From NCBI RefSeq assembly GCF_963681195.1, contig NZ_OY808997.1, forward strand, positions 1,302,001-1,366,000: 64,000 nucleotides of DNA, given 5' to 3'. Shown piece after piece: positions 47,201 through 55,550 of the stretch. Origin of the DNA: Vibrio sp. 16. GTDB lineage: Bacteria > Pseudomonadota > Gammaproteobacteria > Enterobacterales > Vibrionaceae. Position 1 is the stretch's first letter. Every line of letters begins with the position of its first letter. The notes below the pieces were generated by a model. The model saw nothing but the letters and a program-made list of their open reading frames with translations, was not told where the DNA came from and did no database searches. The translations under genes were made by a program, and so were the position numbers.

Positions 47201-47719
47201 CTTGAGCAAGCAGTCGAAGCACTCAAAGAAGGTAAAGAGCCATCACTCGATGATCTCTTAAGAGAGCAGACAGAAGTTGAAATGCGCTTACCCGCACTGC
47301 TTCCTGATGACTACATACCAGACATCAATACTCGTCTATCGATGTACAAACAAATCGCGAGTGTTGAAAGTAAACAAGAGCTCGATGACCTCAAGGTTGA
47401 GTTAATTGATCGCTTCGGTTTGCTTCCTGATGCTGCCAAAAACTTACTCTCTGTTGCTGAACTGAAGCTTATCGCTGCTGATCTCAAAGTGAAGAAGATT
47501 GAAGCGCATGACAAAGGCGGTTATATCGAGTTCTATCCGGACGCTGACATTAACCCAATGTATCTGGTTAAACTATTGCAGTCCCAGCCACAAAAATTTG
47601 CCATGGAAGGACCCACTAAGTTTAAGTTTACGGTACCATTGGTCGATAGACGCAAAAGAATCCAATTTATTGGCGATATGTTGGGTGAGTTCCAACAGAA
47701 CCTTTTACCAAAAGCCTAA
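44258..47719 (+). CDS. mfd: transcription-repair coupling factor Mfd
   Basis: An 1153-residue protein that displaces RNA polymerase stalled at DNA lesions and recruits UvrA. UvrB-like N-terminal module (about 1-340), RNA-polymerase interaction domain (about 480-550, PVVHIDHGIGRYIGL start), and RecG-like translocase with Walker A GDVGFGKT at 631-638 and DEEH at 732-735. A C-terminal TRCF domain closes it. Normal length. The ribosome-binding site is weak, suggesting coupling to the pilZ gene upstream. Confidence 0.97.
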   Translation: MSDSTLFHLANATGAGDKKHVGNLQGASLALAIAELADQHTSHTLLAVPDPQTALKLLQEIEQFTDQDVALFPDWETLPYDNFSPHQEIISDRIARLYQLPTLSRGITIVPVSTLLQRQSPRDYLMQHTLMVKVGDLFSLEKLRMQLEKSGYRNVDQVFGPGEYASRGSILDLFPMGSNDPFRIDFFDDEIDTIRTFDPENQRSIDDVQEIRLLPAHEFPTTESAIEDFRIRWRQRFEARREPESVYMQVSKGTWPAGIEYWQPLFFEQTETLFDYIADDSQIITVGDIESAIETFLADVDYRYDQRKVDPLRPLLPPDELWLKKDELFSHIKQLPHLLLSSDAIVEKQGRVNPSVQPLPDLAVQHQNKEPMAALRQFSENYTGKIVFSVESEGRREALLELLQRIKLRPIEYPNFKSALVGKDKFSLVLGAAEHGFLYGDSQVALICESDLLGDRVIQRRRKDRKTTNSDAVIRNLAELKPGQPVVHIDHGIGRYIGLQTLEAGGMTTEYVTLEYQNDAKLYVPVASLNLISRYSGGAEESAPLHKLGGEAWAKARRKAAEKVRDVAAELLDVYAKRELKPGYKFELDRGQYATFKAGFPFEETDDQKMAINAVMSDMCQAKAMDRLVCGDVGFGKTEVAMRAAFLATDNGKQVAVLVPTTLLAQQHFENFRDRFANLPIRVEVLSRFKTAKEQKQVLQDIEEGKVDLVVGTHKLLSNDIKFKDLGLLIVDEEHRFGVRQKEKMKAMRADVDILTLTATPIPRTLNMAMSGMRDLSIIATPPARRLAIKTFVRQSDDAVIREAVLREIMRGGQVYFLHNQVETIEKVAADLEKLIPEARVTVAHGQMRERELERIMNDFYHQRFNLLVCTTIIETGIDVPTANTIIMDRADNLGLAQLHQLRGRVGRSHHQAYAYLLTPHPKAMTKDAIKRLDAIASLEDLGAGFTLATHDLEIRGAGELLGDEQSGQIQSIGFTLYMEMLEQAVEALKEGKEPSLDDLLREQTEVEMRLPALLPDDYIPDINTRLSMYKQIASVESKQELDDLKVELIDRFGLLPDAAKNLLSVAELKLIAADLKVKKIEAHDKGGYIEFYPDADINPMYLVKLLQSQPQKFAMEGPTKFKFTVPLVDRRKRIQFIGDMLGEFQQNLLPKA

Positions 47720-47771
47720 CGATAAGGCTGATTAATTTTCCACGGTGATTGCACCGAATTATGGAGTTGTA

Positions 47772-48566
47772 ATGAAAAAGCTGATTCCACTGTTACTCTT
47801 CTTTGTTGCTCTGCCTTCTTGGGCGCAGCGACAATTTGACATCGAAGTGGTTGTTTTTAAACGTTCTGTGAATCCAGAGCAAACGGCAGAATCTTGGCCT
47901 GATAGCCAACCTGCCATTTCGTTAGACGGAACAGGCACGTTTGCTGACTCAAGTTACCGAGCGCGTAAAGGCGTGCAAATGCTGCCTTACTCGTCGTATA
48001 AACTGAATAACGAAGTAACGAAGCTTAAAAAGCATGCGGGCTTTGAAGTGTTGCTACACAAGGCTTGGCGTCAAGGTGATAGAGGCCGACTTTCAGCGCC
48101 TACCTTCCATATTCAAGCGGGTAAAGACTATTCCAATATTTTCGATGCCGAAGGTAACAGAATTGGTTCGAAACAAGCAAAAGAAGTCATAGATGGCGTA
48201 ACGGAAACGAGCATTCCAAAACCGCTTTACGAGCTTGATGGCAAACTTCAAATTTACGTTGAACATTATTTGTATGCCGATGTTGAGCTAGACTTAAAGT
48301 CGCCAAGCGTACGTGAAGTTGTACTGCAAGACCCGATTGATATTGAGCCAAGTACCACAGAAGTGACTGCTCAAGGCGAGCAAGCAGCAACCAATAGCAC
48401 TGTTGAAGCGGGCTTTATGGAGCAAGTGTCGCCGACGATCGAGAAACAGGAGTTCCTAAAGAGCTATCGTTTCGACCAAAAACGACGTATGCGTAGTACC
48501 GAAACCCATTACCTCGATCACCCACTGATGGGCGTGATCATTCAGGTTCGCAGAGTTAATCAATAG
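47772..48566 (+). CDS. csiV: CsiV, peptidoglycan-binding activator of PBP1A
   Basis: A 264-residue periplasmic protein; signal peptide MKKLIPLLLFFVALPSWA, then QRQFDIEVVVFKR, the CsiV N-terminal hallmark. CsiV was described in V. cholerae as a peptidoglycan-binding protein needed for LpoA-dependent PBP1A activity. I start at 47772, where the signal peptide begins, rather than nine codons upstream. Just before it is a small hairpin CGGTG-ATTG-CACCG (47743-47756). The position next to mfd matches V. cholerae as I remember it. Confidence 0.85.
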   Translation: MKKLIPLLLFFVALPSWAQRQFDIEVVVFKRSVNPEQTAESWPDSQPAISLDGTGTFADSSYRARKGVQMLPYSSYKLNNEVTKLKKHAGFEVLLHKAWRQGDRGRLSAPTFHIQAGKDYSNIFDAEGNRIGSKQAKEVIDGVTETSIPKPLYELDGKLQIYVEHYLYADVELDLKSPSVREVVLQDPIDIEPSTTEVTAQGEQAATNSTVEAGFMEQVSPTIEKQEFLKSYRFDQKRRMRSTETHYLDHPLMGVIIQVRRVNQ

Positions 48567-48593
48567 CCTAAAGTGTCTCTAAGTACCGAACAA

Positions 48594-48622
48594 CAAAACA
48601 GCCCGCTTGGGCTGTTTTGCTA
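48594..48622 (+). terminator. rho-independent terminator of csiV
   Basis: CAAAACAGCCC, loop GCTT, GGGCTGTTTTG. It lies before, and excludes, any GNAT start upstream of 48622. Confidence 0.88.
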
Positions 48623-48637
48623 TCATTGAGAAGTGAA

Positions 48638-49174
48638 ATGACGCCAGATTACTGCATTATTACACCGCGTCTCGAGTTAAAACTCATTCCTCAGGAAGAT
48701 GCTGACGCACTGCGACGCTGCGTGACTGAATCCCCAAGTTTGCACCAGTGGATAGATTGGTGTGAAGCCAGCTTTTCTGCTGAGCAAACAGAAAAATTCC
48801 TACTCGCAACGCGCCTAAACTGGGTAAAGTCCGAAGCATATGGGTTTGGTGTCTACCGCCGAAGCGACAATTGCTTGATGGGCATGGTCGCAATCAATGA
48901 GCTTTACCATACCTTCAACATGGTGAGTTTGGGCTATTGGCTAGGAGACCGCTTTCAACACAATGGGTACGCTCAGGAAGCGCTTGAAGGGCTCATCACA
49001 TTTTGCTTTGAGCAGCTGAAAGTGACGCGAGTTGAAATCGTCTGTGACCCTGACAATGTCCCGAGCCAGCAACTTGCTCTACGCTGTGGCGCCACATTTG
49101 AAGCCAGAGCACGGAATCGCTATCTCTATTCAGGCAAGCCTCGAGATGGATTGGTGTATTCCATCACTCCATAA
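48638..49174 (+). CDS. GNAT-family N-acetyltransferase (RimJ/RimL-like)
   Basis: A 178-residue acetyltransferase. ITPRLELKLI opening, SLGYWLGDRFQHNGYAQEAL (acetyl-CoA motif A, with Q-H-N-G-Y-A pyrophosphate loop) and NVPSQQLALRCGATFEARA (motif B) are typical of RimJ/RimL enzymes that acetylate ribosomal protein N termini or small amines. The target is unknown. Start 48638 follows a GAG-type ribosome-binding site; the longer frame begins inside the csiV terminator. Confidence 0.85.
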   Translation: MTPDYCIITPRLELKLIPQEDADALRRCVTESPSLHQWIDWCEASFSAEQTEKFLLATRLNWVKSEAYGFGVYRRSDNCLMGMVAINELYHTFNMVSLGYWLGDRFQHNGYAQEALEGLITFCFEQLKVTRVEIVCDPDNVPSQQLALRCGATFEARARNRYLYSGKPRDGLVYSITP

Positions 49175-49200
49175 AAAAAGAGCGCTGGTTAAGCGCTCTT
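49172..49200 (-). terminator. rho-independent terminator of ndh
   Basis: AAGAGCGCT/AGCGCTCTT around GGTTA. The T-run is on the minus strand (TTTTTTTAT), so it mainly ends ndh; it also lies just after the GNAT stop. Confidence 0.88.
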
Positions 49201-49217
49201 GTACGAAAAATACTGAA

Positions 49218-50507
49218 TTAATGAAGCTTCAAGTTCGGTCGAAGAACTCGGTTAATACGCCCCATTAGGATGATAAGACCAGTCTTAAACATGCCATGCA
49301 GCGCCATTTGGTGTAAACGATATAGCGAGATATACACGACACGCGCGATACGACCTTCTACCATCATTGAACCTTTGGTTAGGTTCCCCATCAGGCTACC
49401 AACAGTAGAGAATCGGCTCAGTGAAACCAATGACCCTTTATCTTTATAGATGTAGGCTTTGAGATCGCGACCATTCAGTTTAGCGACGATGTTTGAAAAC
49501 GCACAACTTGCCATCTGGTGCGCCGCTTGAGCACGAGGAGGCACAAATGAACCATCCGCTTGCGTGCACTGAGCCAAGTCACCGATGACAAAAATATCGT
49601 CATCGCGAGTGGTTTGTAGAGTCTCTTTCACTACTAACTGGTTAATGCGGTTCGTCTCAAGACCTGCGATGTCCTTGATGAAATCTGGCGCTTTAATACC
49701 AGCAGCCCAAACCATGATCTGCGCCGGGATTTTTTCACCATCTTTGGTTGTTAAGCCGTCTTTATCAGCTTGAGTCACCATAGTTGCGGTGCGGACATTA
49801 ACGCCCAGTTTCGTTAGCTCTTGGTGAGCTGCACTGGAAATACGCGGTGGCAAAGCCGGAAGAATACGCTCACCCGCTTCAACTAAGTTGACGTTTAGCT
49901 TGCTTGAGTCAAGGTCGCCAAAGCCGTAAGTACGAAGCTCTTTGACCGCATTGTGAAGTTCAGCAGACAGCTCAACACCAGTCGCACCCGCACCGACGAT
50001 TGCGATGTCGACAGTACCATTACCATTTTTCGCGTGCAGTTTAAGGAACTCGTTGTTCATTTCAGTGCGGAAACGATGTGCTTGTTCTGGACTATCAAGG
50101 AAAATACAGTTGTCACGAACACCTGGCGTGTTGAAGTCGTTGGACGTAGAACCAATAGCCATAACAAGAATGTCGTATTCAAGCTCACGACTTGGCATCA
50201 ACAATTCGCCATTGTCATCTTTCAACTCGTGAAGCTTAATCACTTTACGGTCGCGATCGATATCTTCCAAACTGCCCATCTGGAAGTCAAAGTGGTGGTT
50301 TTTAGCATGCGCGCGATAGCTGAGGGCATCAACCCCTTCATCAAGCGAGCCAGTTGCAACTTCGTGCAATAAAGGCTTCCAAAGGTGACTTGCTTTACGA
50401 TCCACTAAGGTGACTTTAGCGCGCCCTTTGCGGCCCAATGTGCGACCCAGCTTGGTTGCAAGCTCTAAACCGCCTGCACCGCCGCCTACAACGATAATTC
50501 GTGTCAC
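49218..50507 (-). CDS. ndh: NADH:quinone dehydrogenase type II (Ndh)
   Basis: A 429-residue membrane-associated flavoprotein passing electrons from NADH to quinone without proton pumping. FAD-binding [14 protein letters not shown] (8-21), the NADH-binding [20 protein letters not shown], and the C-terminal [12 protein letters not shown] and [15 protein letters not shown] blocks closely match E. coli Ndh. It starts with GTG; GAGG lies about ten bases upstream. A perfect FNR box 236 bases upstream suggests anaerobic repression, as in E. coli. Confidence 0.96.
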   Translation of the reverse strand: MTRIIVVGGGAGGLELATKLGRTLGRKGRAKVTLVDRKASHLWKPLLHEVATGSLDEGVDALSYRAHAKNHHFDFQMGSLEDIDRDRKVIKLHELKDDNGELLMPSRELEYDILVMAIGSTSNDFNTPGVRDNCIFLDSPEQAHRFRTEMNNEFLKLHAKNGNGTVDIAIVGAGATGVELSAELHNAVKELRTYGFGDLDSSKLNVNLVEAGERILPALPPRISSAAHQELTKLGVNVRTATMVTQADKDGLTTKDGEKIPAQIMVWAAGIKAPDFIKDIAGLETNRINQLVVKETLQTTRDDDIFVIGDLAQCTQADGSFVPPRAQAAHQMASCAFSNIVAKLNGRDLKAYIYKDKGSLVSLSRFSTVGSLMGNLTKGSMMVEGRIARVVYISLYRLHQMALHGMFKTGLIILMGRINRVLRPNLKLH

Positions 50508-50672
50508 AGCTACATTCCTCTAAAAAGTTAAATAATATGTATCAGCATGATGACTCATACTGATTAAATTCTGTTCTTTTTGGGCCAATCGCTGAGTTGT
50601 CTCAGTCTTACATTTTGCGGGCCCGTAGAGGCTTCGTTTTTATACGACACGCTAATTGGATAAAGGAGTCGA

Positions 50673-50717
50673 ATGACTCAACACGGCTGGATAACATGCG
50701 CCGCAAATATTGGGTAA
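50673..50717 (+). CDS. possible 14-residue peptide, antisense to the ndh leader
   Basis: AAAGGAG eight bases ahead of an ATG opens MTQHGWITCAANIG. The stop TAA lies inside a hairpin (50712-50732, GGGTAAGT/ACTTACTC around TTCGG) followed by CAATTTTTTTT, a terminator look-alike. The start sits in an inverted repeat GAGTC/GACTC (50666-50679). Chance is a real alternative. Confidence 0.25.
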   Translation: MTQHGWITCAANIG

Positions 50718-50742
50718 GTTTCGGACTTACTCTCAATTTTTT

Positions 50743-50756
50743 TTGATATTTATCAA
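50743..50756 (-). promoter_or_regulatory. ndh: perfect FNR box upstream of ndh
   Basis: TTGATATTTATCAA matches the FNR consensus TTGAT-N4-ATCAA at all ten arm positions. E. coli ndh is repressed by FNR from such sites without oxygen, so the same control is likely. Binding is inferred. Confidence 0.75.
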
Positions 50757-50858
50757 ATAATTTGTAATTCAGACATTATAAGGGCCAAAATTCGCTTCGC
50801 AACTAAAGATTGCGTTTATACCACCTGAATTTGTAAGGAATAGAATCAATTGAACAAG

Positions 50859-50886
50859 AAAAAAGCGGTAAGGTTTCCCTCACCGC
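50859..50886 (-). terminator. rho-independent terminator of ycfP
   Basis: On the minus strand GCGGTGAGG, loop GAAA, CCTTACCGC (one G-T pair), then TTTTTT. Confidence 0.9.
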
Positions 50887-50913
50887 TCTGTTGAAACGAC
50901 TTAGCTTTATCTA

Positions 50914-51456
50914 TCAGTTTGCTTCTTTGAACGCTTTCATGGTTTGTAGATGCTGAGAGATTTTTTTAAACTTATGCGTCTGAGTCTCATCCCAGATGAT
51001 GTCGTAGTAGTCTTCTAACTCTGATGCCGTTTTTGAGTTGTCGTGGACTTCATCCTCTTTAGAGAGCACCACCAAACAACGAGCCTTGTTCTTCATTCGA
51101 AACTTCTCAACACACTTGGTTGCGATGTCTTCGTACTCTTCTGGGCGATCGATACGCCCTTGCATATTGATTTCAGGATGCAGGTTCGGGTTGAAAATCA
51201 CTTGTTTAATCCCGCACAAAAAACCGACCCTTTCTGACCAATAACCGCCAAGGCCTACACCACAGATAATGGGGTTTGGATCCTCAGACTGCTCGATCAC
51301 TTTGTTAACTTCTTTTAATAGATGTTGCATATCATGCTTTGGGTGCAACGTGCTGTAGTTAATAAAGCGCACGTCGTCATCAATAAATTGCAACTGCAAT
51401 ACTTTTTCATGATTGCCTGGGCTTGTTGAGTCAAAGCCGTGTAAATAAATAATCAT
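50914..51456 (-). CDS. ycfP: YcfP family (UPF0227) alpha/beta-fold protein
   Basis: A 180-residue protein of the YcfP/YqiA esterase-like family: [18 protein letters not shown] opening and [18 protein letters not shown], where the usual nucleophile elbow GxSxGG appears as GVGLGG, without a serine. This departs from an active esterase but is also usual for YcfP proteins. Function unknown. E. coli has ycfP next to ndh, as here. Confidence 0.85.
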   Translation of the reverse strand: MIIYLHGFDSTSPGNHEKVLQLQFIDDDVRFINYSTLHPKHDMQHLLKEVNKVIEQSEDPNPIICGVGLGGYWSERVGFLCGIKQVIFNPNLHPEINMQGRIDRPEEYEDIATKCVEKFRMKNKARCLVVLSKEDEVHDNSKTASELEDYYDIIWDETQTHKFKKISQHLQTMKAFKEAN

Positions 51457-51555
51457 AGAACTCCCCCGCTCCTTGTCGATTCAATCTACCATGAAAACTA
51501 GGGTTTAAAAGAACGTAAACATAGATTAGTCAACGCGGACCACCAAACAGTGATC

Positions 51556-52410
51556 TTAGCTGCAAAATGAGTCGAGTATTTTTTCAGCTTGGGTTAAATA
51601 TTGTTCATCACCCCACAACTGGTAAGCCAGCAAATACCAAAGCATGGCCATCATCGTCGCTCTCGGTTTCCAAGCCATCACCCCTTCAACCCAATCGTCC
51701 ACGCCCTCGATCTGGCGCAGCTGACAATATCGATAAACAGTTTCCAAAGGCTTCTCGTCCATGACATCAATACTAAGAGTTAGATCAAGCCTTGGGTCCG
51801 CGATTGCCGCATACTCCCAATCAATCACCTTGTGGCCATCTTGAGTGTGAACCATATTGTAGCCAGCCAGATCAAAGTGACACAGAGTAGTACCGATATC
51901 AGCCAAACTCGGAGCGTTTCGCCATTGTTGGTAAACTTGCTGATACGATGCCAGTTTTAAGTCATCACGAAGCAACATCCAGTAATGGTCGACTCGAGCG
52001 GTAAAATTAAACGGAGCAACAGGAATTCGGTTTGTATCCAAACTATGGATTTTAACCATGGTCTTAAGCAATGAATCAATGCTGAGCTGGTCAGTAAGAG
52101 ATTCACCTTCAATCCAGTCAACCAACAGTCCTTGGTCATTAATGTGAATCGCTTTTGGCGCTATGTGAGCGTCTTGGATCGCATTAAGGATTTGGTACTC
52201 TTGGAAGCGGGAGATAGAAAACGCTTTGGTGATAGGAGTGTTGGGACGCCAGACATATGCCTCGCTGCGAGAAATAACGATCTTCCAACAGCGGTTTGTT
52301 AGACCTCCGGTCAGCGTCTGCGCGTATTCCGGAGGTAATTCAAAGAAGTGATCTAGACTCAGCAGTGACGAATCTAGCTGACACGCTTCATGCCACGACA
52401 TCCTTGCCAT
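51556..52410 (-). CDS. thiK: APH-family phosphotransferase, probable thiamine kinase ThiK
   Basis: A 284-residue kinase-like protein. Brenner-type motif LCHFDLAGYNMV (catalytic D) and the metal-binding VIDWEYAAIADPRLDL are intact; GLTNRCWKI is the N-lobe glycine loop. E. coli thiK (ycfN) has the same neighbours (ycfP side and lpoB), so thiamine phosphorylation is likely, though choline kinase-type substrates are possible. The start at 52410 has GAGGTG five bases upstream. nagZ, which separates ycfP and thiK in E. coli, is absent here. Confidence 0.7.
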   Translation of the reverse strand: MARMSWHEACQLDSSLLSLDHFFELPPEYAQTLTGGLTNRCWKIVISRSEAYVWRPNTPITKAFSISRFQEYQILNAIQDAHIAPKAIHINDQGLLVDWIEGESLTDQLSIDSLLKTMVKIHSLDTNRIPVAPFNFTARVDHYWMLLRDDLKLASYQQVYQQWRNAPSLADIGTTLCHFDLAGYNMVHTQDGHKVIDWEYAAIADPRLDLTLSIDVMDEKPLETVYRYCQLRQIEGVDDWVEGVMAWKPRATMMAMLWYLLAYQLWGDEQYLTQAEKILDSFCS

Positions 52411-52428
52411 AAATCACCTCATTGTTTA

Positions 52429-53019
52429 TTAGAACCCAATAAGGCTCTTTGATTCTTGTTTGCGAATTTCAGTCTCGTCTGCCCATTCGATCAGGCCAGT
52501 TTCGAGATCCATCAAACGCATCGTCATCTTGTAGTAAACGTCTTTGTCACTACCAGCATTTTTCGCGATGCTAGATAGGTTTCCGTACAACATGTACTGA
52601 GCACCCACCATTTTACCAAACTGAATCGCTGTGCTTTGGTTTACAAGCTCATCATTGTTTTGGAAATTAAGTTGATCACGAACTGACTCGACACGGTCCA
52701 TATCAACAAAACGGAACTTACCTGAGTTCAACATCTTAGTGCTGATGCTGTCTGTGATTGATTCTGTATCAATATGCTCGCTGGTTTTGTTTTTGATACG
52801 CTCAACGAATACGATTGGGCGTGCGTCACGGGTAATCGCTGCCACAGAGCCAGACATCATCATACTATCGACCATTTCACCAGCAATTTTTTGCAAGTCC
52901 GTCGAACCAAAATCAATGGTTGTGGTTTCAACAGCTTGTGCATCACCGTAAGTAACTTTGTTTGAACACCCGCCTAAGATGACAGCTAAGCCAAGCAGTG
53001 CGATAACACTTTTTTTCAT
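52429..53019 (-). CDS. lpoB: penicillin-binding protein activator LpoB
   Basis: A 196-residue lipoprotein; lipobox LGGC with the lipidated cysteine at 18. The C-terminal domain shows the LpoB/TolB-N-like fold (FRFVDMDRVESVRDQL; GAQYMLYGNLSSI; DLETGLIEWADETEIRKQ). LpoB activates the peptidoglycan synthase PBP1B from the outer membrane. The proline-rich linker that lets E. coli LpoB cross the periplasm is missing, so it is shorter. AAGGAA precedes the ATG. Confidence 0.85.
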   Translation of the reverse strand: MKKSVIALLGLAVILGGCSNKVTYGDAQAVETTTIDFGSTDLQKIAGEMVDSMMMSGSVAAITRDARPIVFVERIKNKTSEHIDTESITDSISTKMLNSGKFRFVDMDRVESVRDQLNFQNNDELVNQSTAIQFGKMVGAQYMLYGNLSSIAKNAGSDKDVYYKMTMRLMDLETGLIEWADETEIRKQESKSLIGF

Positions 53020-53091
53020 TCTTGGTTCCTTAAATTTCCTTGAAATTTATTGTTTATAACTATGACTAATAGCGTCGGCTATTAGTTCGAT

Positions 53092-53481
53092 TTAGTTGTT
53101 ATTTTCACGAATCTGCACTCGGAACTGAGTACCATTCGGGTTGAGTGAAACTTCTGATATAGCGATTGATTCGGTGCCACGTACAATCGCCTGTCGCCAA
53201 GGACCCAGTTTAGTGTTGACCTCTAAACCTTGATCGTCATACCAGTAGAAACGATATTGGATTGCTTGGTCACCTTGATATTGACTTACCAATCGAACAA
53301 CGCCTCGTGCACGGCCATCAACTTGTGTGGTGGCAATGTCTTCAATTTTGAGTCGACCTGCCAATACGTTGTCACCAAACAGGACGGTCTGAGAAGCCCC
53401 ATCGATACGCAAACCAGCGGTATTACTCGCACATCCAGCCATTGCAAGTGCAGCTATTGCTGCGATTAACCATTTTTTCAT
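53092..53481 (-). CDS. ycfL: YcfL family (DUF1425) lipoprotein
   Basis: A 129-residue lipoprotein, lipobox MAGC (Cys 17), followed by a DUF1425 domain: LAGRLKIEDIATTQ, RAIVRLVSQ-like strands and YRFYWYDDQGLEV...GPWR. E. coli YcfL sits next to lpoB, as here. Function unknown; probably periplasmic facing. The ATG overlaps the upstream lipoprotein's TGA (ATGA), so translation is coupled. Confidence 0.87.
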   Translation of the reverse strand: MKKWLIAAIAALAMAGCASNTAGLRIDGASQTVLFGDNVLAGRLKIEDIATTQVDGRARGVVRLVSQYQGDQAIQYRFYWYDDQGLEVNTKLGPWRQAIVRGTESIAISEVSLNPNGTQFRVQIRENNN

Positions 53482-54875
53482 CGGATATTTCCTAACTGTT
53501 TATGCCAAATTGTAGCATTGCCACTTTGGCGAGAAACCCAAACCAAAGCCGTACGACCGGCACCTACCTCGAAATCATACGACTTCCCATCAACCACTAG
53601 CTTCTGAGCACCTGGTGTCACCACTGCGCTGCTGGTTTTAATTTCCCCAGGAAGTGTTTGCCAGCTGCGTGTGTCTGCTTGCTCGGTTAGCGTATTCCAA
53701 ACATTGAGCAGTAAGTTCGCAGCGTTGTCTTCTTTTCTCGCAGCCTCACGGCGAAGCTGATCTTTCGCCCATACTCGAAGTGCCTGACGGATCACAATCG
53801 CTGGCATACGCTCAGACAAGTCATGTTGTGCCATCAGGTTAACATCGGTCAGTAAATCACTTTTGAGCACATTTTGATTTAGCTGCATTGGACTGTAGCT
53901 TTGTCTTGTCACACTCGGATAGTGAGGTAAAGCCACACTGTACCAAACCCCATTGCCGCGGCTATCAAACAAAGGCAAAGACTGGCGCCATTCACGCATC
54001 GCTTCAACAACGCCCTGCTCTTCTATCACAATCACGCGTGCGCTCTTTTGATCTAACAGCTTCGCCTTACCGTAGCGCTTCTCTAGCTTAGATAAATCAG
54101 ATCGCATCCCTAAACGCTTCGCGACGCGTTTCGTACCATCAATTACCTGTGCGTTATCAGGCATTACTGCAAGAGCACGACGATAGTCTACATACGCGCT
54201 GTTTAGGTCCTTGTCAGCTTCATACAGTAATGCTGACAAATAGAACAGATAACCGTTTTGAACCGCTTGAAGCGTCTCACCGGCATCTGGGTAGTTGGAT
54301 AAGACACTGCCCAAATTAGGAGTAAGACCTTGTGATTTTAGATCTTTTTGTGCCGATTCGAGTTCTTTCGCACGTTCTCTCCTGGCTTGCTCTTGAACCT
54401 GATTCGCTCTGCGCATTTCCACCAGCGCACCTTCCAACTGATTCTCTTTTAAATAGTTGAGGCCCAGATACAAATGAAGAAAACCCAATTCATAATCAGC
54501 GGGTTGATAGGAGGTCAAGTTGTCATTGGCAGCCAGCGCACTCACACTCGTTGCCGTATCTGAAACAGAAATAGTGGCGCTATCTTGCTGAACACGTACC
54601 GCCGAGTCACTTTTCTCAAGTGCTAACTTACTTTGTGGATATTGCTCGTTGAGTAGATAGACCCGACCTTTTTCAAAATTATCCAATATCTCACCCGCGA
54701 TGTAGTCTGGGAGCGCCTCTTCGGCTTGTTGATATTGTCCAGCTTTGACAGCTTGGTAGACCTGCTGATTTTGCGCGCTGTAATGGCTAAAAAGATTTCC
54801 AGCGGAAAGATTGGCGCAAGCAGAAAGAGTGATTGAGCAAGCTACAACGAATGCGAGTTGAACGTATTGACGCAC
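53478..54875 (-). CDS. COG3014-family lipoprotein with helical repeats
   Basis: A 465-residue lipoprotein, lipobox LSAC (Cys 20). Residues about 35-260 look like TPR-type helical repeats (GFLHLYLGLNYLKENQLEGA; YLSALLYEADKDLNSAYVDY). The C-terminal third is beta-rich and ends ALVWVSRQSGNATIWHKQLG. It belongs to COG3014, for which no function is established. It starts the ycfL-lpoB-thiK run and may be an accessory to the peptidoglycan synthase activator. Confidence 0.82.
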   Translation of the reverse strand: MRQYVQLAFVVACSITLSACANLSAGNLFSHYSAQNQQVYQAVKAGQYQQAEEALPDYIAGEILDNFEKGRVYLLNEQYPQSKLALEKSDSAVRVQQDSATISVSDTATSVSALAANDNLTSYQPADYELGFLHLYLGLNYLKENQLEGALVEMRRANQVQEQARRERAKELESAQKDLKSQGLTPNLGSVLSNYPDAGETLQAVQNGYLFYLSALLYEADKDLNSAYVDYRRALAVMPDNAQVIDGTKRVAKRLGMRSDLSKLEKRYGKAKLLDQKSARVIVIEEQGVVEAMREWRQSLPLFDSRGNGVWYSVALPHYPSVTRQSYSPMQLNQNVLKSDLLTDVNLMAQHDLSERMPAIVIRQALRVWAKDQLRREAARKEDNAANLLLNVWNTLTEQADTRSWQTLPGEIKTSSAVVTPGAQKLVVDGKSYDFEVGAGRTALVWVSRQSGNATIWHKQLGNIR

Positions 54876-54974
54876 CCCGTACTCCAGTCATTTATTGATA
54901 ATACTTGATGGCAATGAGACGGTGAGCAAACGAAAAAGTTCCGCTGCTGCACCATCACAGAAAGTGGTGAAAAC

Positions 54975-55325
54975 TTAGCTCATTAACATCGGGCCAAGAG
55001 GGCGACCGCCTACAAGGTGCATATGGATATGATACACCTCCTGACCACCGTGAGAGTTACAGTTAACAATCAAACGATAGCCATCTTCCGCTATACCTTC
55101 TTGTTTAGCGAGATTTCTTGCAACCACAAACATTCTGCCCATTAAGGCTTCATCTTCATCGGCCACATCATTAACGGTAGGGATCAGTTTATTAGGGATG
55201 ATCAAAATGTGACTTGGAGCACGAGGGTTGATATCACGGAAAGCAGTTACGAGGTCGTCTTGATAAACAACATCTGCAGGAATTTCCTTGCGGATGATCT
55301 TACTAAAAATGGTTTCTTCAGCCAT
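54975..55325 (-). CDS. hinT: HIT-family purine nucleoside phosphoramidase HinT
   Basis: A 116-residue HIT hydrolase. It starts [17 protein letters not shown] (55325). The histidine triad HxHxH is intact near the end ([14 protein letters not shown]) and [13 protein letters not shown] is the ribose-binding strand. It hydrolyses adenosine phosphoramidates. Normal length. E. coli hinT (ycfF) heads the same cluster, supporting the identification. Confidence 0.94.
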   Translation of the reverse strand: MAEETIFSKIIRKEIPADVVYQDDLVTAFRDINPRAPSHILIIPNKLIPTVNDVADEDEALMGRMFVVARNLAKQEGIAEDGYRLIVNCNSHGGQEVYHIHMHLVGGRPLGPMLMS

Positions 55326-55550
55326 GAAGCACTCCATCACATGCATTTGAGAATAATTGTATTTGTCGAGTATGCGCCAAGCCACTATAAATCACAATAA
55401 AAAACATTGTTCATTAAAAATAAATCACTCGTTCTTCTTCAGCAACGAGTTAATTTTGTATTGTGCGTCATAAAATGCGCGTCTCAGTATCAATAAAATA
55501 ACACTCTTTTTGTTAGATTTTTAAGACAACTATAAATTAGGGAGAGGTCC

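Larger units (their letters stand above)
50508..50913. promoter_or_regulatory. ndh upstream region (ndh / ycfP gap)
   Basis: A 406-base gap. It holds the FNR box, a small hairpin CTGAG-TTGT-CTCAG (50592-50605), a possible 14-codon ORF on the plus strand with its own terminator-like hairpin, and the ycfP terminator. A TATAAA on the minus strand near 50640 is a possible ndh -10. Confidence 0.5.
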
